Below, one piece after another: positions 1 to 11,328 of a stretch of DNA of 64,000 bases. The number at the start of each line of letters is the position of its first letter. Position 1 is the first letter of the stretch. The notes under the pieces are model-generated. The model was not told where the DNA came from. It made no database searches and saw nothing but the letters and a program-made list of their open reading frames with translations. Source of the DNA: Drosophila persimilis (lineage: Eukaryota; Arthropoda; Insecta; Diptera; Drosophilidae); the NCBI RefSeq assembly GCF_003286085.1, contig NW_020825321.1:1798001-1862000 (forward strand). The letters are read 5' to 3'. A program made the translations under genes and the position numbers.

Positions 1-451
1 TGTAGTTCCCACCGAATCGCGGAAGCTGCAACTCGGGCATTCGAGAACGGCCTATACTATTATAGGCGAACAACGACGAATTTCCCTCGAGAGTATGCCG
101 AGCTGTTGAATTGGCAACATTTACCGTGCGAGCAGCCATCAACTCCCGCGACAGCCTGGACCTAACCTTGACATAAACATTCGAAAAGTCCAGCCGGGCA
201 TCATGGGCTAACTGCAGGAAATCCAGCCTTTCAAGGCTCGTTTGAGCGGCATCGAAATCGGCATTCATTCGCTCGATTTGTTCTAAGCGAGCTTGAAGTT
301 CTGCCTCATCTAACTCGGCGAGCTCTTCCTTGGTGAGAAAGCGATCCATGGCCTTTAGTTGGCGCGCGACGGACTCGGCCTTGTGCTTGTAGAAATCTAC
401 ATCACTCGGCATTGCTGCGTTCGCGACATTGGTAGGCTCAGGTGCTGCCAT
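1..451 (-). CDS. BEL/Pao retrotransposon Gag, N-terminal part (runs off the window)
   Basis: An open frame runs from an ATG at 449-451 leftwards to the window edge, about 150 codons without a stop. The first ~100 residues are charged and probably helical (for example LARLEQIERMN-like Glu/Leu/Arg-rich text). Near residue 138 comes MPELQLPRFGGN, the L-P-x-F-x-G motif that opens the DUF1759 capsid region of BEL/Pao Gag. By family, Gag assembles the cytoplasmic particle in which reverse transcription occurs. A leader, primer-binding site and LTR-like sequence lie upstream on the same strand, which supports this ATG. The frame is clean, so this copy may be younger than BEL1. The rest of the element is outside the window. 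Confidence 0.8.
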   Translation of the reverse strand, partial: MAAPEPTNVANAAMPSDVDFYKHKAESVARQLKAMDRFLTKEELAELDEAELQARLEQIERMNADFDAAQTSLERLDFLQLAHDARLDFSNVYVKVRSRLSRELMAARTVNVANSTARHTLEGNSSLFAYNSIGRSRMPELQLPRFGGNY

Positions 452-788
452 GTTGAGGTTTTAAAAGAGTCACTCAGCACGACCGAAAAAGACACCCTGT
501 ATACGTATAAACGTGCGAACCGAAAGCAAAGGGATTACAGCTAATGCCTTTAGCTGTGCGGCTGTGCGAGCTGTCCGATTCCGCTTTGTACTCAGCTTGT
601 GTGTATTAGTGAGTTCGCTGCACTGCACTGACCGAATTGTCGCGACAGAGAAATTAATAGCCAGCAATGCGTGTATGTAGGTGTATGTAAGTATGTTTTA
701 GCACCGAATTGTGCTTAACCGCCGAAAATTTGTTAAGGCTAACGAATGTCGATCGCGAATGATAATTAATTGACACTGCAACTCAGAG

Positions 789-806
789 ATCACGTCGGGG
801 TCACCA
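789..806 (-). other. Primer-binding site of the left BEL/Pao element
   Basis: On the minus strand the sequence TGGTGACCCCGACGTGAT starts with the TGG that pairs with a tRNA 3' CCA. It lies a few bases inside the LTR-like block and about 340 bases before the gag ATG, the standard retrotransposon position. The matching tRNA was not identified with certainty. Confidence 0.6.
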
Positions 807-1112
807 AATTTGATGTGGAGATAATGGTTTTTATCCCCAATCGGCCGACTAATTATTTCAATTAAATAAAACTCGGCGCAGAAATAAAATTGCGATATGC
901 TCTTTAATGCGTGACATCCAAATTGCAAGTGTGGCTTGCCTGCTCTTTACATTGCCGCTCCGATCGCTAAGCGCAGCTTCGCTCGGCCGACGTCGGTAGG
1001 CAGACGCAAAGCGGAGATAGCGAAGAGCGAGCTGGCAGAGAGCGTTTAGCAGGGCAAGCAAGCGCAAAGCTTTAACAAACAAATGAGTGACATAGACATA
1101 AGTAACAAACAA
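807..1112 (-). repeat. Probable LTR of the left BEL/Pao element
   Basis: The block immediately upstream (minus sense) of the primer-binding site is where the 5' LTR must end; the LTR-proximal text reads ...CCACATCA. It holds a GC-rich central part and an A/T-rich stretch just before the primer-binding site. The outer boundary is not defined because no second LTR copy lies in the window. 452-788 between this and gag is untranslated leader with no other feature seen. Confidence 0.45.
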
Positions 1113-1157
1113 AATAAGCGGCTGAGGGCCAAGAATTAGGTGCTATTTGGTAAGCAG

Positions 1158-1345
1158 CTAATCGGCTGGGTTCTGCTCCGAACAATGCTTTTTATGCATT
1201 GCATAAAGTTTAAGAACAAGCATTACCGAAATTAAAATGATTATTATTAATAACTTCCATAGACGTCCCATGTCCTCGGTACGATCAACAATTTCAACTT
1301 TATTAAGGAAACTGTCCGTTGGATTTTCAATTTTAGACTCTGTTT
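1158..1345 (-). pseudogene. Possible envelope-like C-terminal tail (membrane segment)
   Basis: On the minus strand a frame of ~60 codons ends at a stop at 1158-1160. It contains a basic/acidic stretch and then a run of about 18 mostly Ile/Leu/Val residues (KLLIIIILISVMLVLKLY) followed by a short His/Lys/Cys tail, as in the transmembrane end of a retroviral-type Env. A stop lies upstream at about 1345, so it is a fragment. No fusion peptide or furin site is visible. The call rests only on the membrane-tail look and the position beside an LTR. Confidence 0.28.
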
Positions 1346-1410
1346 ACCCATGATTACTTAATTGGGTTTTTCTTCTATTGTCAAAATAAATTTAATTTTT
1401 TTTTTCGAGT

Positions 1411-2878
1411 AAATTATTAAGTGGATTTGGATAACATTTTGTTCCTACCTAATTGGCGTATGGCTTTATGGGCCAAACTTCTCATCGGGCAATGCAAATA
1501 TTTCTCAATGGTACATTTTTTTTATATATATAACTAAAACTAAATATTATTATATGCTGCTGTCGTGTTGTCTTTTTTGCGTTTCCCGCGGAGGTTCAAG
1601 AGGCGGCCCATATGCCACTCTCACTCTATTCCTGCGTTGGCGCAAGGGGCGGTCCTACACCTCTCGCACTTTATTCCTGGCCTGGTCATCGCACAGGCTT
1701 TATGTTGGGCGCTCTTTGCAGCGCGGTCGGTTCTCTCAGGGCTTTGCCACGTTCCAAAGCAGCCGACGTTGTAGAGCGTTGTAGAGCCTCCGCAATCGGC
1801 CGGGCACTTCTTTTTAAATTTTGATAGTTATTTTTTAGGTGGAGGAGAAGTTTTAGTTTTGTCGAATATTGATTAGATACTTGAGTGAGAGGGGGTGGAG
1901 CTCTTTTTCTGTTGTTTTTAGTCTTATTGCCAAGAGTTTATATGATCTATTTTTTTAAATATATCTCGCTGGTCGTCTCCCAACGTGGTGTTTCGTTGGT
2001 GGCTAGGAATTTTACAAGTTGGGCTTTATCTCTTCTTTGTCTTACTTTTATTCCACTGTTTCTTTTTGAGCCCACTCGTCCTCTACTCACTCAGTATTTG
2101 AATCCTCCTTTTTGTCCAGTGCCTCAGTTTTATTATTTTGTTTTTCTCCTGTTTGTTTTTTCACTTTTCACATTTTTTTTTAGCACTTTTGTGCCTCGAG
2201 CTTTTGGCTCTCAGTCAGCCATGTAAAAAGTTTAGAGCGAAGAAGAAGGTCCTTTGTGTTCGAGTTCTGATCAGTGAATGTTTATTGGAATATTTTTGAG
2301 TCTTAGCCTAGGGTACAATTGTTCTAATGTTTATCGGAGAGCGAAAGTTCTCCCATGCATCTTATGAAGAGAGTACAACTGCAATATTATTAGTGCGAGC
2401 GGTCTCTGCCTGGGTCTATGTTAATGCATGATCAGCAATAAGTGGATTATTGAAAGTGACCCTTAGCCTCAGTATGAGTGGGTTTGGGGTCTGCTTGTGT
2501 TTTGGGGAAACGTGCTTATATATGAGTTTATATATATAACGGAGTATTACATATGTATATGCATGGGTTCACTACAAAACACTTAACCAATGCATTCTTA
2601 AAATAACACTAATGTAAGCATGCACTCAAATAGACACCCGCAGTAAAATGTTTTCTTTTGCGTAGGTCTAACGATAATTATAGAATACAAAATTGTACCG
2701 TTTACCCCATTGTCAAATCACATATAAAGCTCTGATTTTAAGAATAAAATTAAGTTTGAATTTACAACTCAACTCGAAAATGTCTAGAATTTTCTTTTAA
2801 GGTCTTAACATTTTGGTCCTTTGAGACTCTCCGTTGTTTCTGATTTCCCTCTTGTAGAATGGAACAGAGTATATAAAC
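1411..2878. other. Unassigned T-rich region, possibly the BEL1 5' LTR zone
   Basis: There is no convincing coding content. About 1555-2280 is T/C-rich and GC-moderate; 2280-2878 is A/T-rich with TATA-like runs near 2520-2545. As BEL1 gag starts at 4382 on the plus strand, its 5' LTR should lie here or between here and the gag leader, but no second LTR copy is available for comparison. The 113-codon plus frame at 1885-2226 is a hydrophobic translation of T-rich DNA and is not called as a gene. Confidence 0.3.
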
Positions 2879-3898
2879 GAGGGGGAACGTTTTGAGTTGC
2901 TGCGGCGACCGCAACTCTATATTTATACCCGATATACCCGGTCAGAATGGCTACATTGTGCGACAATGTGTGCGTGCGGGAGAGACAGAATACGTGTCTG
3001 AACATGTCGTCGGCCGCTGCGTAGCTACTGAAAATTGTATAAAAATGGCTATAATGGCTATAATATAATGACTATAAAAATGATCCGATCTGATCCAGAT
3101 TAAGCAATCTCATAGATACCGTAACTCTCTATGATTGTGCGTTTTTAGTTTTCTCGTATCTTCAATATTGTGGATGCCACAGATTTCGGTTTTTTGTGTG
3201 GGCGGAAGGGGGTGGGGCGAAATTTTGAGATATACGTTTTATAGTGAGATCTAACATTTACATCTAACTATTAATCTAGCTTTAATAGTCTCGTCAAGGT
3301 CCGATATCACGGGAGTGTGGATGAAAAGTTTGGTTGCTCCAGCTTTTATAATCTCTGAGATCTAGGCGCTAATGTTTTACGCTAAGCAAAGCCGGTTATG
3401 ATACGCGTATGTTAGAAAGAGACACTACGAGAAAAAATGAAATTGTTTTCTTTATTCTGGCTATAATAATAATACGATCCAATTCAGATTCTGCAGTCTA
3501 AAAGATATGGTCATTCTCTTAGATTCTGCGTTTTTGGTTTTCTGGTATCTTTAAATTTGTGGATGCCACAGATTTTCGTCCTTTGTGGGGGCGAAAGTGG
3601 GCGGGGCGAAGTTTTGAAATATTCTCGTAACAGTGACATATCACTGAAATCTGGATCCAAAACATCGTTGCTTTAGCTCTTATAGTCTTTGAGCACTAGG
3701 CGCTAAAAGGGACGGACAGACGGACGGACGGACAGAGGAACGGACGGACAGACAGACATAGCTCATTCGACTCGGCTATTGGTGCTGATCAAGAATATAT
3801 ACACTTTATGTGGTCGGAAACGATTCTGGACGTTACGCACATCCATTTTCACCATAAGTCTAATATGACGCAATGCTCATTTTGAGTATCGGGTATAA
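2879..3898 (-). mobile_element. Non-autonomous Helentron (INE-1/DINE-1-like), copy a
   Basis: About 1.02 kb without coding capacity. The left end (its 3' end) has GAGGGGGAACGTT and the stem GAGTTGC...GCAACTC near 2894-2918. The right end is the ...GAGTATCGGGTATA terminus. A GGAC/AGAC microsatellite lies at about 3712-3756. This arrangement of 5' sub-terminal palindrome, microsatellite and 3' hairpin is that of Drosophila DINE-1/Helentron relics. Strand is given with the hairpin at the 3' end. It is more diverged than the other copies. It sits upstream of the BEL1 gag leader. Confidence 0.8.
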
Positions 3899-4381
3899 AA
3901 AGTAAATGAAACGGAAGTTTCAATTAATAATTTTTAAAAATACGAACTGGACAGGCTGTATTTTTAATAGATAACGAAATATGTATATCTATTGTAATTG
4001 AAAAATAAAAATTTTTCGCGACGGTGGCGTTTTCGAGGCCGGAACATCGAAAGAGAAAAAAAATAATAATCCGAAACATCGAAAGTGCTTAATGGCTAGA
4101 ATTGAAAAAAAAGTGGCAAATAACTGTGACTGTGAAAAAGAAATATATAAATGGGTTTGTGTGTGCCCATTGTGCCAGCATCAATAACTGCAGCGACAGC
4201 GATATCAGCAGCAGCGACTTAAGCAGAGGCAACACCAGCAGCAGCAACAGCGGTATCAGCAGCAGCGACTTCAGAGGCAGCAGTAACAACAACAGCAGAA
4301 GCAGAATTCATCAGCTAAGTCTCATATTTCAAATTGTTTTTAAGCCTAATTAAGTAAAATTAAAAAAAAAATTAAACTAAG
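3899..4381 (+). other. BEL1 5' leader with CAG-rich low-complexity tract
   Basis: Untranslated sequence between Helentron a and the gag ATG. 4025-4042 (TGGCGTTTTCGAGGCCGG) begins with TGG and is a candidate primer-binding site, not matched to a tRNA. 4180-4310 is a CAG/AGC-rich imperfect triplet tract. The short frame through it (Ser/Asn-rich) is judged to be repeat translation. Confidence 0.45.
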
Positions 4382-5888
4382 ATGTTGTCGGAACAAATAA
4401 TTAAGCTATTAGAGGCTCAAGCAGCGATATCAAGGGAGATTAAAAAGATTGAAGCTGGTCATTTGACCAGCGATGTAATCCAAAGGTTAGGAGACCTTAA
4501 AAACAAAGTTACAGGCAATAATTCTGCACTGTTAACATATGGAGTAGTCGATCATGACTACTATAAGAGACAGCAGTACGAAAAAATGATTAAAAATATA
4601 GAGGACATACATAAAAAGTATGTAGAGTCAAAAAATAATGAAACATTAACGAAAGGGAAGGTAGAAAAAACAAAGTTACAATCAGTGGAGACTGGAACTT
4701 TGAAGGAAGACATAGAGCCCAAAATTAACAATAGCATAGAAAAAGTATCTGAGGAAATCGTCAGAATAGTGGAAAACCTGAGGACATATTTAGAGCAAAC
4801 CATGCAGAGGTTTGATCAGGCTAAAATGGGAGAGTGTAGAATGAGAAAGGAAAAAATTGAGTTCCTCAGTAAAAGACTGAGATCAAAAATTGAGGAGTAT
4901 TATCATAGCTATGAAACAAACGACAGCTTCGACAATCAGATCGGAGATTTGGAATTTGATATTCAAAGCATGTTGAGCAACCTATTTGCTGAAGAAAACA
5001 GCATGGATACTAAAAGGGCAATGGTAAAAAAAGAAGATATCGATTTGCCTGATCTTTCGAAAGTGGAGGTACCCACATTCTCAGGTGAAGAAAAAGAGTG
5101 GGACGGCTTTTCACAAATATTTTGTGAATTAATTCATAACAGAGATAGTCTGAGTACATCTCTAAAATTCAATTATTTGAAAATCGCGATAAAGGGTGAG
5201 GCACGGATTATGGTAGCTCACCTTTTAACTGGGCCGCTGGAGAATTATAATGCCGCTTGGGAATTGCTGACCAAGCGGTATGAAAATAAGCGAAACATTT
5301 TTTCGGATCAGCTGAATCGTTTACTAGACTTACCAATGCTAGATCACGATTCAGCGAAACATATTAAATGGTTTTCTGATTCTATAAATGAGTCAATACA
5401 TTTAATTAAATTAAAGTCATATTTAACAGAAGAAGTTGATGTGCACATTGTGTTGAAAAAATTCAACAAAGATACCTTACAATTATATGAACGTCATATA
5501 AAAAGGACAAAAAAGATCCAAGCATTGCCAGATGTAATGGAATTTTTAGAACAACGTTACACTTCTCTTTACACGTCGCAGGATAAAGAGTGGAAACCGT
5601 TGAAAAAAGTAGTGCAATATGGTAAAATAAAAGAAAATTGTCCGCTATGTAAAATGGCAGGATATACCATAATTCGCTGCTATAAAATTAAGGGAATGAG
5701 TCCGATAGATAGAGGCCAGTTTATTAAAAAACAGCGCCTTTGCACAAAATGCTGTAGGCATGATATGTATAAGATGCTTGTATAAATGCTTTTCTGAAAT
5801 TTTATGTGGGATTTGTAAAAAACCTCATCATACGATGCTTCATATTCCTTACGAAAAGAGGGAAAATTTGAACACTTGCTTAACAAAA
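4382..5888 (+). pseudogene. BEL1 Gag (DUF1759 capsid and zinc-knuckle region)
   Basis: A 467-codon frame starts at the ATG 4382-4384. Residues ~1-220 are Lys/Glu-rich and probably coiled coil. At ~230 comes LPDLSKVEVPTFSGEEKEW, the conserved opening of the BEL/Pao capsid, followed by the ...LLTGPLENYNAAWELLTKRY block. At ~415-455 is a Cys-rich knuckle (CPLCKMAG, RLCTKCC). After the stop at 5783-5785 the end of the family's Gag continues in another frame, with C-x2-C and HHTMLH just before Helentron b, so a single frameshift near 5765 ended the frame. The role was particle assembly and RNA packaging. It is one of the best-preserved parts of BEL1. Confidence 0.88.
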
Positions 5889-5891
5889 AAA

Positions 5892-7030
5892 CGAGGGGGA
5901 ACGTTGTGAGTTGCTGCGGACACCGCAACTCTACGGTTATACCCGATACTAAGTCAGTATGGCTCTCCTCCGGCAGACGCCGCTAATATTAAACGACACG
6001 ACAAAGAGTGCGTGCGAGAGAGACAAAAAATCAGTCTGAGCGTGACGTCGGGCGCTGCGTAGCCACTAAAAATTGATTTGTTTCCTTTGGCTATAAAAAT
6101 GATCTAATCTGATCCAGATTCAGTAATCTGATAGATATGGTCGGTATCTATGATTCTGCGTTTTTAGTTTTCTCAAATCTGCAATATTGTGGATGCAACA
6201 GATTTTCGTCCTTTGTGGGGGCGGAAGGGGGTGGGGCGAAATTTTGAGATAAAGGTTTTATAGTGAGATCTAACAGAAGTGCGGATACCAAATTTGGTTA
6301 CTCTAGCTTTAATAGTCTCTGAGATTTGTGAATATCCCCAGATTTGCATCCTTTGCGGGGGCGGAAGGGGGTGTGGCGAAATTTTGAAACAAACTCGTCT
6401 CGGTCCGATATACTAGGAGTGTGGATACCAAATTTGGTTGCTCTAGCTTTTATAGTCTCTGAGATCTAGGCGCTAATGTTTTACTCTAAGCAAAGCCGCC
6501 TATGCTACCTGTGTGTTAGAGAGAGACAGGGCGAGAAAAAATGAAATTGTTTTCTTGATGGTGGCTATAATAGTAATACGATCCAATTCAGATTCTGCAG
6601 TCTAAAAGATATGGTCATTCTCTACGATTCTGCGTTTTTTGTTTTCTCGTATCTTTAAAATTGTGGATGCCACAGATTTTCGCCCTTTGTGGGGGCGGAA
6701 GTGGGCGGGGCAAAGTTTTGAAATATTTTTGTAGCAGTGACATATCACAGAAGTCTGGATCCAAAACATCGTTGCTCTAGCTCTTATAGTCTTTGAGCAT
6801 TAGGCGCTGAAGGGGACGGACAGACGGACAGACGGACAGACGGACGGACGGACGGACGGACAGACGGACAGACGGACAGACAGACATGGCTCAATCGACT
6901 CGGCTATTGATGCTGATCAAGAATATATATACTTTATGGGGTCGGAAACGATTCCTTCTGGACGTTACACACATCCACTTTTACCACAAATCTAATATAC
7001 CCCAATACTCATTTTGAGTATCGGGTATAA
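5892..7030 (-). mobile_element. Non-autonomous Helentron, copy b (within BEL1)
   Basis: About 1.14 kb, the longest and best-preserved copy. The left end has CGAGGGGGAACGTTGTGAG and the GAGTTGC/GCAACTC hairpin. The right end has TACTCATTTTGAGTA and CGGGTATAA. A GGAC/AGAC microsatellite is at 6815-6885. The interior holds repeated modules each containing a GTCTCTGAGA...TAGAGCAACC-type block and a GTCCTTTG...GGGGGCGGAAG-type block. It lies between the end of the BEL1 Gag and the start of protease, in an A-rich target. Confidence 0.85.
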
Positions 7031-7440
7031 CAAGCGTTTTTAGCCACAGCACTTATAAAAGTAAGGGCAAGGAATGGTGGCTATCAAAACCTTAGAGCTC
7101 TAATTGATTGTGGGTCGCAATGTATCATAATTTCAGAGGAAGCAGCGCAAATATTAAACTTAGTACGAAAAAGAGCGAACACCGAGGTAAGTGGAGTGTC
7201 ATCTACAGACTCTTGCACTTCAAAGTACAAAGTTACGTTATCGGTAAAAATGATTATAGTAAAGGTCCTCTAAATATTGAAGCAATTATTCTTCCGAAAC
7301 TGATGAAAGCCTATCATTAAAGTCTTTCAATATTCACAAAACTAAGTGGCAAGATTATGTGTTGGCAGACCCGCACATTAACAAACCAAGTAGGGTAGAT
7401 GTAATAATTGGGATAGATGTGGGTATCAATATATAAAAAA
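7031..7440 (+). pseudogene. BEL1 retropepsin (aspartic protease) remnant
   Basis: Just after Helentron b a frame reads AFLATALIKV, then ALIDCGSQ, the active-site D-x-G-S motif of BEL/Pao proteases (Cys in place of Ser/Thr), within a ~70-residue stretch. Further on, in another frame, VDVIIGIDV matches the family's second conserved block (I-D-x-L-I-G-x-D). Stops and frameshifts separate the blocks, so no functional enzyme is encoded. The enzyme would have cleaved the Gag-Pol polyprotein. Confidence 0.75.
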
Positions 7441-8086
7441 AGGGACTAGTAAAAATAGTCGGACTACTAGGTCAAAATACAAAATTCCGATGGATCATAT
7501 CCGGTTGCATCAAATCAAAAGGTGATCAATTTATTGTGGCAACAATAATTGAAGTTGGGGACTTAGAACGGTTTTTGGAATTGGAAAGTGAACAGAATGA
7601 CGTAGAAGAAGATGTTTGCGAGAAGCATTTTACAGTTTAGAAAGAAAGCTCAGCAATAATAAAAAATTAAAAGAAAATTCCATAAATGAATATAAAAAAT
7701 TAGGACATATGGTAGAGTCCAAAAAAGATGGGAAATATTATATTCCCCCTCAAGGAGTCATAAGAGATTCCAGTATAACGACAAAGCTGAGGGTAGTTTT
7801 CGATGCTTCAGCAAAAATCACAAACAATAAAAGTTTAAACGATATCATGTGGGTTGGACCAAGAGTCAAAAAAGATATTTTCGATATTATGGTGAAATGG
7901 CGTAAATGACCATTTGTGATATCTGCGGACATTGAAAAAATGTACCGGCAAATTAATGTTGATAAAGAAGATCAACAATATTTGCATATAATTTGCAGGG
8001 ATAATCCAAACGAAAAGTTACAAGAGTATAAACTCACAACCGTTACGTACGGTACAGCTTCAGCACCCTACTTAGCAACCAGGGTG
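7441..8086 (+). pseudogene. BEL1 reverse transcriptase, N-terminal part
   Basis: Two abutting frames cover the linker and RT fingers. They show TTKLRVVFDASAK, LNDIMWVGP and, after a stop at 7906-7909, ISADIEKMYRQI (motif A, catalytic Asp present), then LTTVTYGTASAPYLATR. Coding stops at 8086, where the LINE is inserted. The next RT residues, including the catalytic YMDD, resume at about 23626. The stop between the two frames predates or accompanies decay. Confidence 0.85.
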
Positions 8087-8391
8087 CCAGCCAGCCAACA
8101 ATCTGGAAACCTATTCTATTCCGCGAGTGCATGCCTTTTGATTTGTGTTAAAACATTATTTAAGTTTTTATTTTTCGGCGTCGGCTTGTCGTGTTTGTGT
8201 TGTTGCAGTGAGTAAGTACGCATTACATTGCATTGCTATCCGCTCTCGTAACTTTCTGTTCAGTAGCTCTCTCATTAGCTGCTGCTGCAACTGTTCTCCT
8301 CTCCTCCTATTAGCGTTTGCCTGGCACACTGATTTGATAGCCATTTGTTTTGAAATATTATTTGATTTTAATTTTGTTCAAATTTTTTATT

Positions 8392-9245
8392 ATGGAGTTT
8401 TCTGTTGTATGTGCCAAAAAATCATGCAATAAGCAGATCACCCACGATCAGCCGATTATCCCCTGCTGGCTCTGCGACAGCGTAGTGCACGCAAAATGCG
8501 CTGGATTTTCTGGCCTTGTGAGTGATGTCATTTCAAAGCGTAATGCTTTGCACTACAGTTGCGAGGCATGCCGTGCGGTGGAGAAAGATATGGTAGCCTT
8601 TATGAGGGAGACGTGGAGTGGCTTTAAGGAGCTGACCGTTGGTTTTAAAAACCAATACGATCGGCTCCTAGCCATGGACGCTCAGCTTAGTGGTTTAAAA
8701 CTGCTGAATGAGTCTCCGAGGCGCAAAAAGGTCACTCCGCGGGATTTGCAAGTGCCAATAGTCGCTCAGCCGCTCGTTGCCGAAAATCGGACTCCGACCA
8801 CTCACAGTGTACAGCAGCTGATTTCCTTTGCTACCCCAAGAGCAATAGACGTTCCGGACCTCCGGATATTGCCACCACAGGTACTAGGCCTGTGCTGCCC
8901 AAGCCACTGGTGGGAGTCCCACCAAAACGACAAGTTTTTGTTTCACGGCTGGCCCCTAACCTCATATCTAATGATGTAATTGCTTTTATTCAAAGCAGTA
9001 TAAAAGCCGTGGGTTTAAAGGTGGAGAAGTTTAATTTCTCTTATGCCAGTGGGATATCTTCGTTCAAGATAAGTGTCTCCCCAACTCACTTTGACACCAT
9101 TTGCTCTGCCAAATTTTGGCCAGAGAATTTGGTGGTGAAGGAATTGAAGGCTAAGAAGAAAAATAGGCCCCAAATAACACTTACAAATCATCCCAATGCG
9201 CCATCCTCATCTTCCCGTCCTGCTTCCACGCTTCCAAAAAACTAA
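8392..9245 (+). pseudogene. LINE ORF1 (PHD-finger RNA-binding protein), frameshifted
   Basis: Starts at the ATG 8392-8394. Residues ~8-65 hold a Cys/His cluster (CAKKSC, PCWLCDSVVHAKC, YSCEACR) arranged like a PHD finger, the N-terminal domain of CR1-clade ORF1 proteins. The middle is low complexity. From about 8880 the family-like text continues in the next frame (PPKRQVFVSRLAPNL..., a nucleic-acid-binding, RRM-like segment) to the stop at 9243-9245, so one frameshift lies near 8860-8880. ORF2 follows directly. Confidence 0.68.
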
Positions 9246-11328
9246 CTTCTCTTAGTAACCTCTTAGTAACCTATCAGAATGTAAGAGGCTTGCGTAGTAA
9301 GCTCAGCATTCTTTTCCGGGATAGTGTTGCATTTGCTTCCCACGTTATTGTGATTACTGAAACCTGGTTAAGGCCGGACATTCTTAGTTCCGGGGTTTTG
9401 GCAGGTCGGTACACAACTTTTAGAAAGGACCGTTCGTCTCGACGTGCAGGGGGGTTCTTATTGCAGTCGACTCTTACTTCACGTCGGAACACTTCACAGT
9501 CTAAGTTCAACAGGAACTGGAGTTCCTGTGTGTAAAACTGATTCTTCCCGCTTTCGCGGGATTCGGATATCTCTATTTATGAGCAGCATTTGTTCGCTTT
9601 AACTGCTGTTTCTTCCTCGCTATCAGATAAAGATCGTATGATAGTTCTTGATGACTTCAACTTGTCAGGAACTGTTTGGTCTTCGGTAAACGAGTCTAGT
9701 ATCCTAGTGCCCATGTCACGACATGACTTTGTTGACGGCTTGCTTAACCTGTCCCTGTCTCAAGTCAATCATGTGCAAAATTCCTTGGGTCGATTGCTTG
9801 ATCTGTGCTTTGTATCGGGTCCGACCATAGTGTTGTTAACCCGAGCCCTTCCGCTCACTATACCTGAAGACGCCTACCACCCTACTTTCGAGGTGTCGCT
9901 ACATATAGGACCAACTGTATTGGATCGGTCGAGTAGACTACCTGAACGTGTCCGCTGCTTTCGTAAAGCCGAGTTTACGAAGCTTAATAACCTCATTAGG
10001 GATTTTGATTGGTCCGCTTTTTACTTGTGCACTGATGTCATAAAAGGCACAAACATTTTTTACAATGCTCTTGGCACATTTTTTTATTCTTGTGTCCCGC
10101 TTTCTTGTCCGATTAGATCTGGAAAACCCCATTGGCTTACCAAAGAATTATCCAGTCTAAAAAATTTAAAATCAAGACATTATACAAAATTTCAAGAAGT
10201 TCGTTCTCCTACTTTGCACTCTCGCTATGTAATAGCTCGGTCAAACTTTTCGGTTCTTAATGCTCAATGCTATAAGAACTACTTATCTCGATACAGGATA
10301 CGTTTTTCGCAGGAGCCTAAACAGTTTTACTGCTTCGTAAACAGTAAGCGTAGAACGTCCGCACACCCATCCTCGCTTCCATTTCGTAATACGTCGGCAA
10401 ATAATGATCAGGCAATTGCCGATATTTTTTTCCAAATTTTTCCAAGCCACCTATTCTGAGGAAAGCTACTCTGGTCATCCGTACCCATACGGTTTACCGA
10501 GGTCGAACAGCATTTTCAGTCCCTTGTTAACTGAATGTTCTTTACTTCATGATCTTCGACTACTTAAGCCGGTGTTTTCACCGGGTTCAGACAGGGTTCT
10601 AGGTACTTCGCCGAGGCACTGTGTGGACCCTTGCCTAAACTTTTCACCCTGTCCATTGAAACTTCTTGCTTCCATAAAAAAGGTAGCAAGTCTGACGCAA
10701 AAAATTATAGAGGTATAGCAAAGCTATCCGCTATTCCCAAAATGTTTGAGAAGGTATTAACTCGCACTTGCAACATGTCTGCAAGTCACTTATATCTCCA
10801 ACTCAGCATGGATTTATAAGGCGGCGATCAACCACCACGAACTTGTTAAAGTTTACCTCTTTCATTATTATTATTATTCATTATTAACTTACAGACGGAT
10901 GTTATTTACACCGACTTTAGTAAAGAATTCGACTCTTTAAACCATACCCTTTTAGCGCATAAACTTGACCTTTTAGGGTTTCCGCCCAACCTCATGAGAT
11001 GGATTTCTAGCTATCTTTGTTCTAGGTCTCAAAGAGTCCTCTTCAAAAACTCACCCTCTTTACCAGTAAAGGTTCGTTTCTTCGGGAGTACCACAAGGCA
11101 GCCATCTAGGCCCCTTACTCTTCACACTCTTTATGAATGACCTTCCTTCAGTATTAACATACTCTCGAGTACTTATGTATGCGGATGATGTTAAACTATG
11201 TGTCCAGTACAAGGACATTTCATTTCATTCTCGCTTGCAATCCCATCTCAATAGTTTTCAGTCATGGTGTTGTGCAAACTTGTTACACCTTAATGCCTCG
11301 AAATGCATAGTTATGACATTTTATCGTT
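9246..11328 (+). pseudogene. LINE ORF2: endonuclease and reverse transcriptase, first part
   Basis: In order and in shifting frames: the AP-endonuclease domain (YQNVRGLRSKL, ITETWL, VLDDFNLSGTVWS near 9640), a linker of ~250 residues, then RT motifs (KNYRGIAKLSAIPKMFEK near 10700; FSKEFDSLNHTLL near 10915; LGFPPNLMRWISSYL). Next come a broken version of the SGVPQGS-type block near 11085 and YADDVKLC at about 11180, the catalytic Asp pair. At least five frameshifts or stops occur. Coding is cut at 11328 by gypsy-A and continues at 22760. Confidence 0.8.

Noticed and set aside
1885-2226. A 113-codon hydrophobic frame resembling a multi-pass membrane protein
   Set aside because: It is the translation of a T-rich stretch; no motif, start context or homologous frame supports it.
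4102-4353. Ser/Asn-rich 83-codon frame before BEL1 gag
   Set aside because: Translation of a CAG-like triplet tract in the leader; no sign of a protein domain.
6810-6890. GGACGGACAGAC repeat as an independent satellite
   Set aside because: It occurs at the same place in every Helentron copy and belongs to that element.
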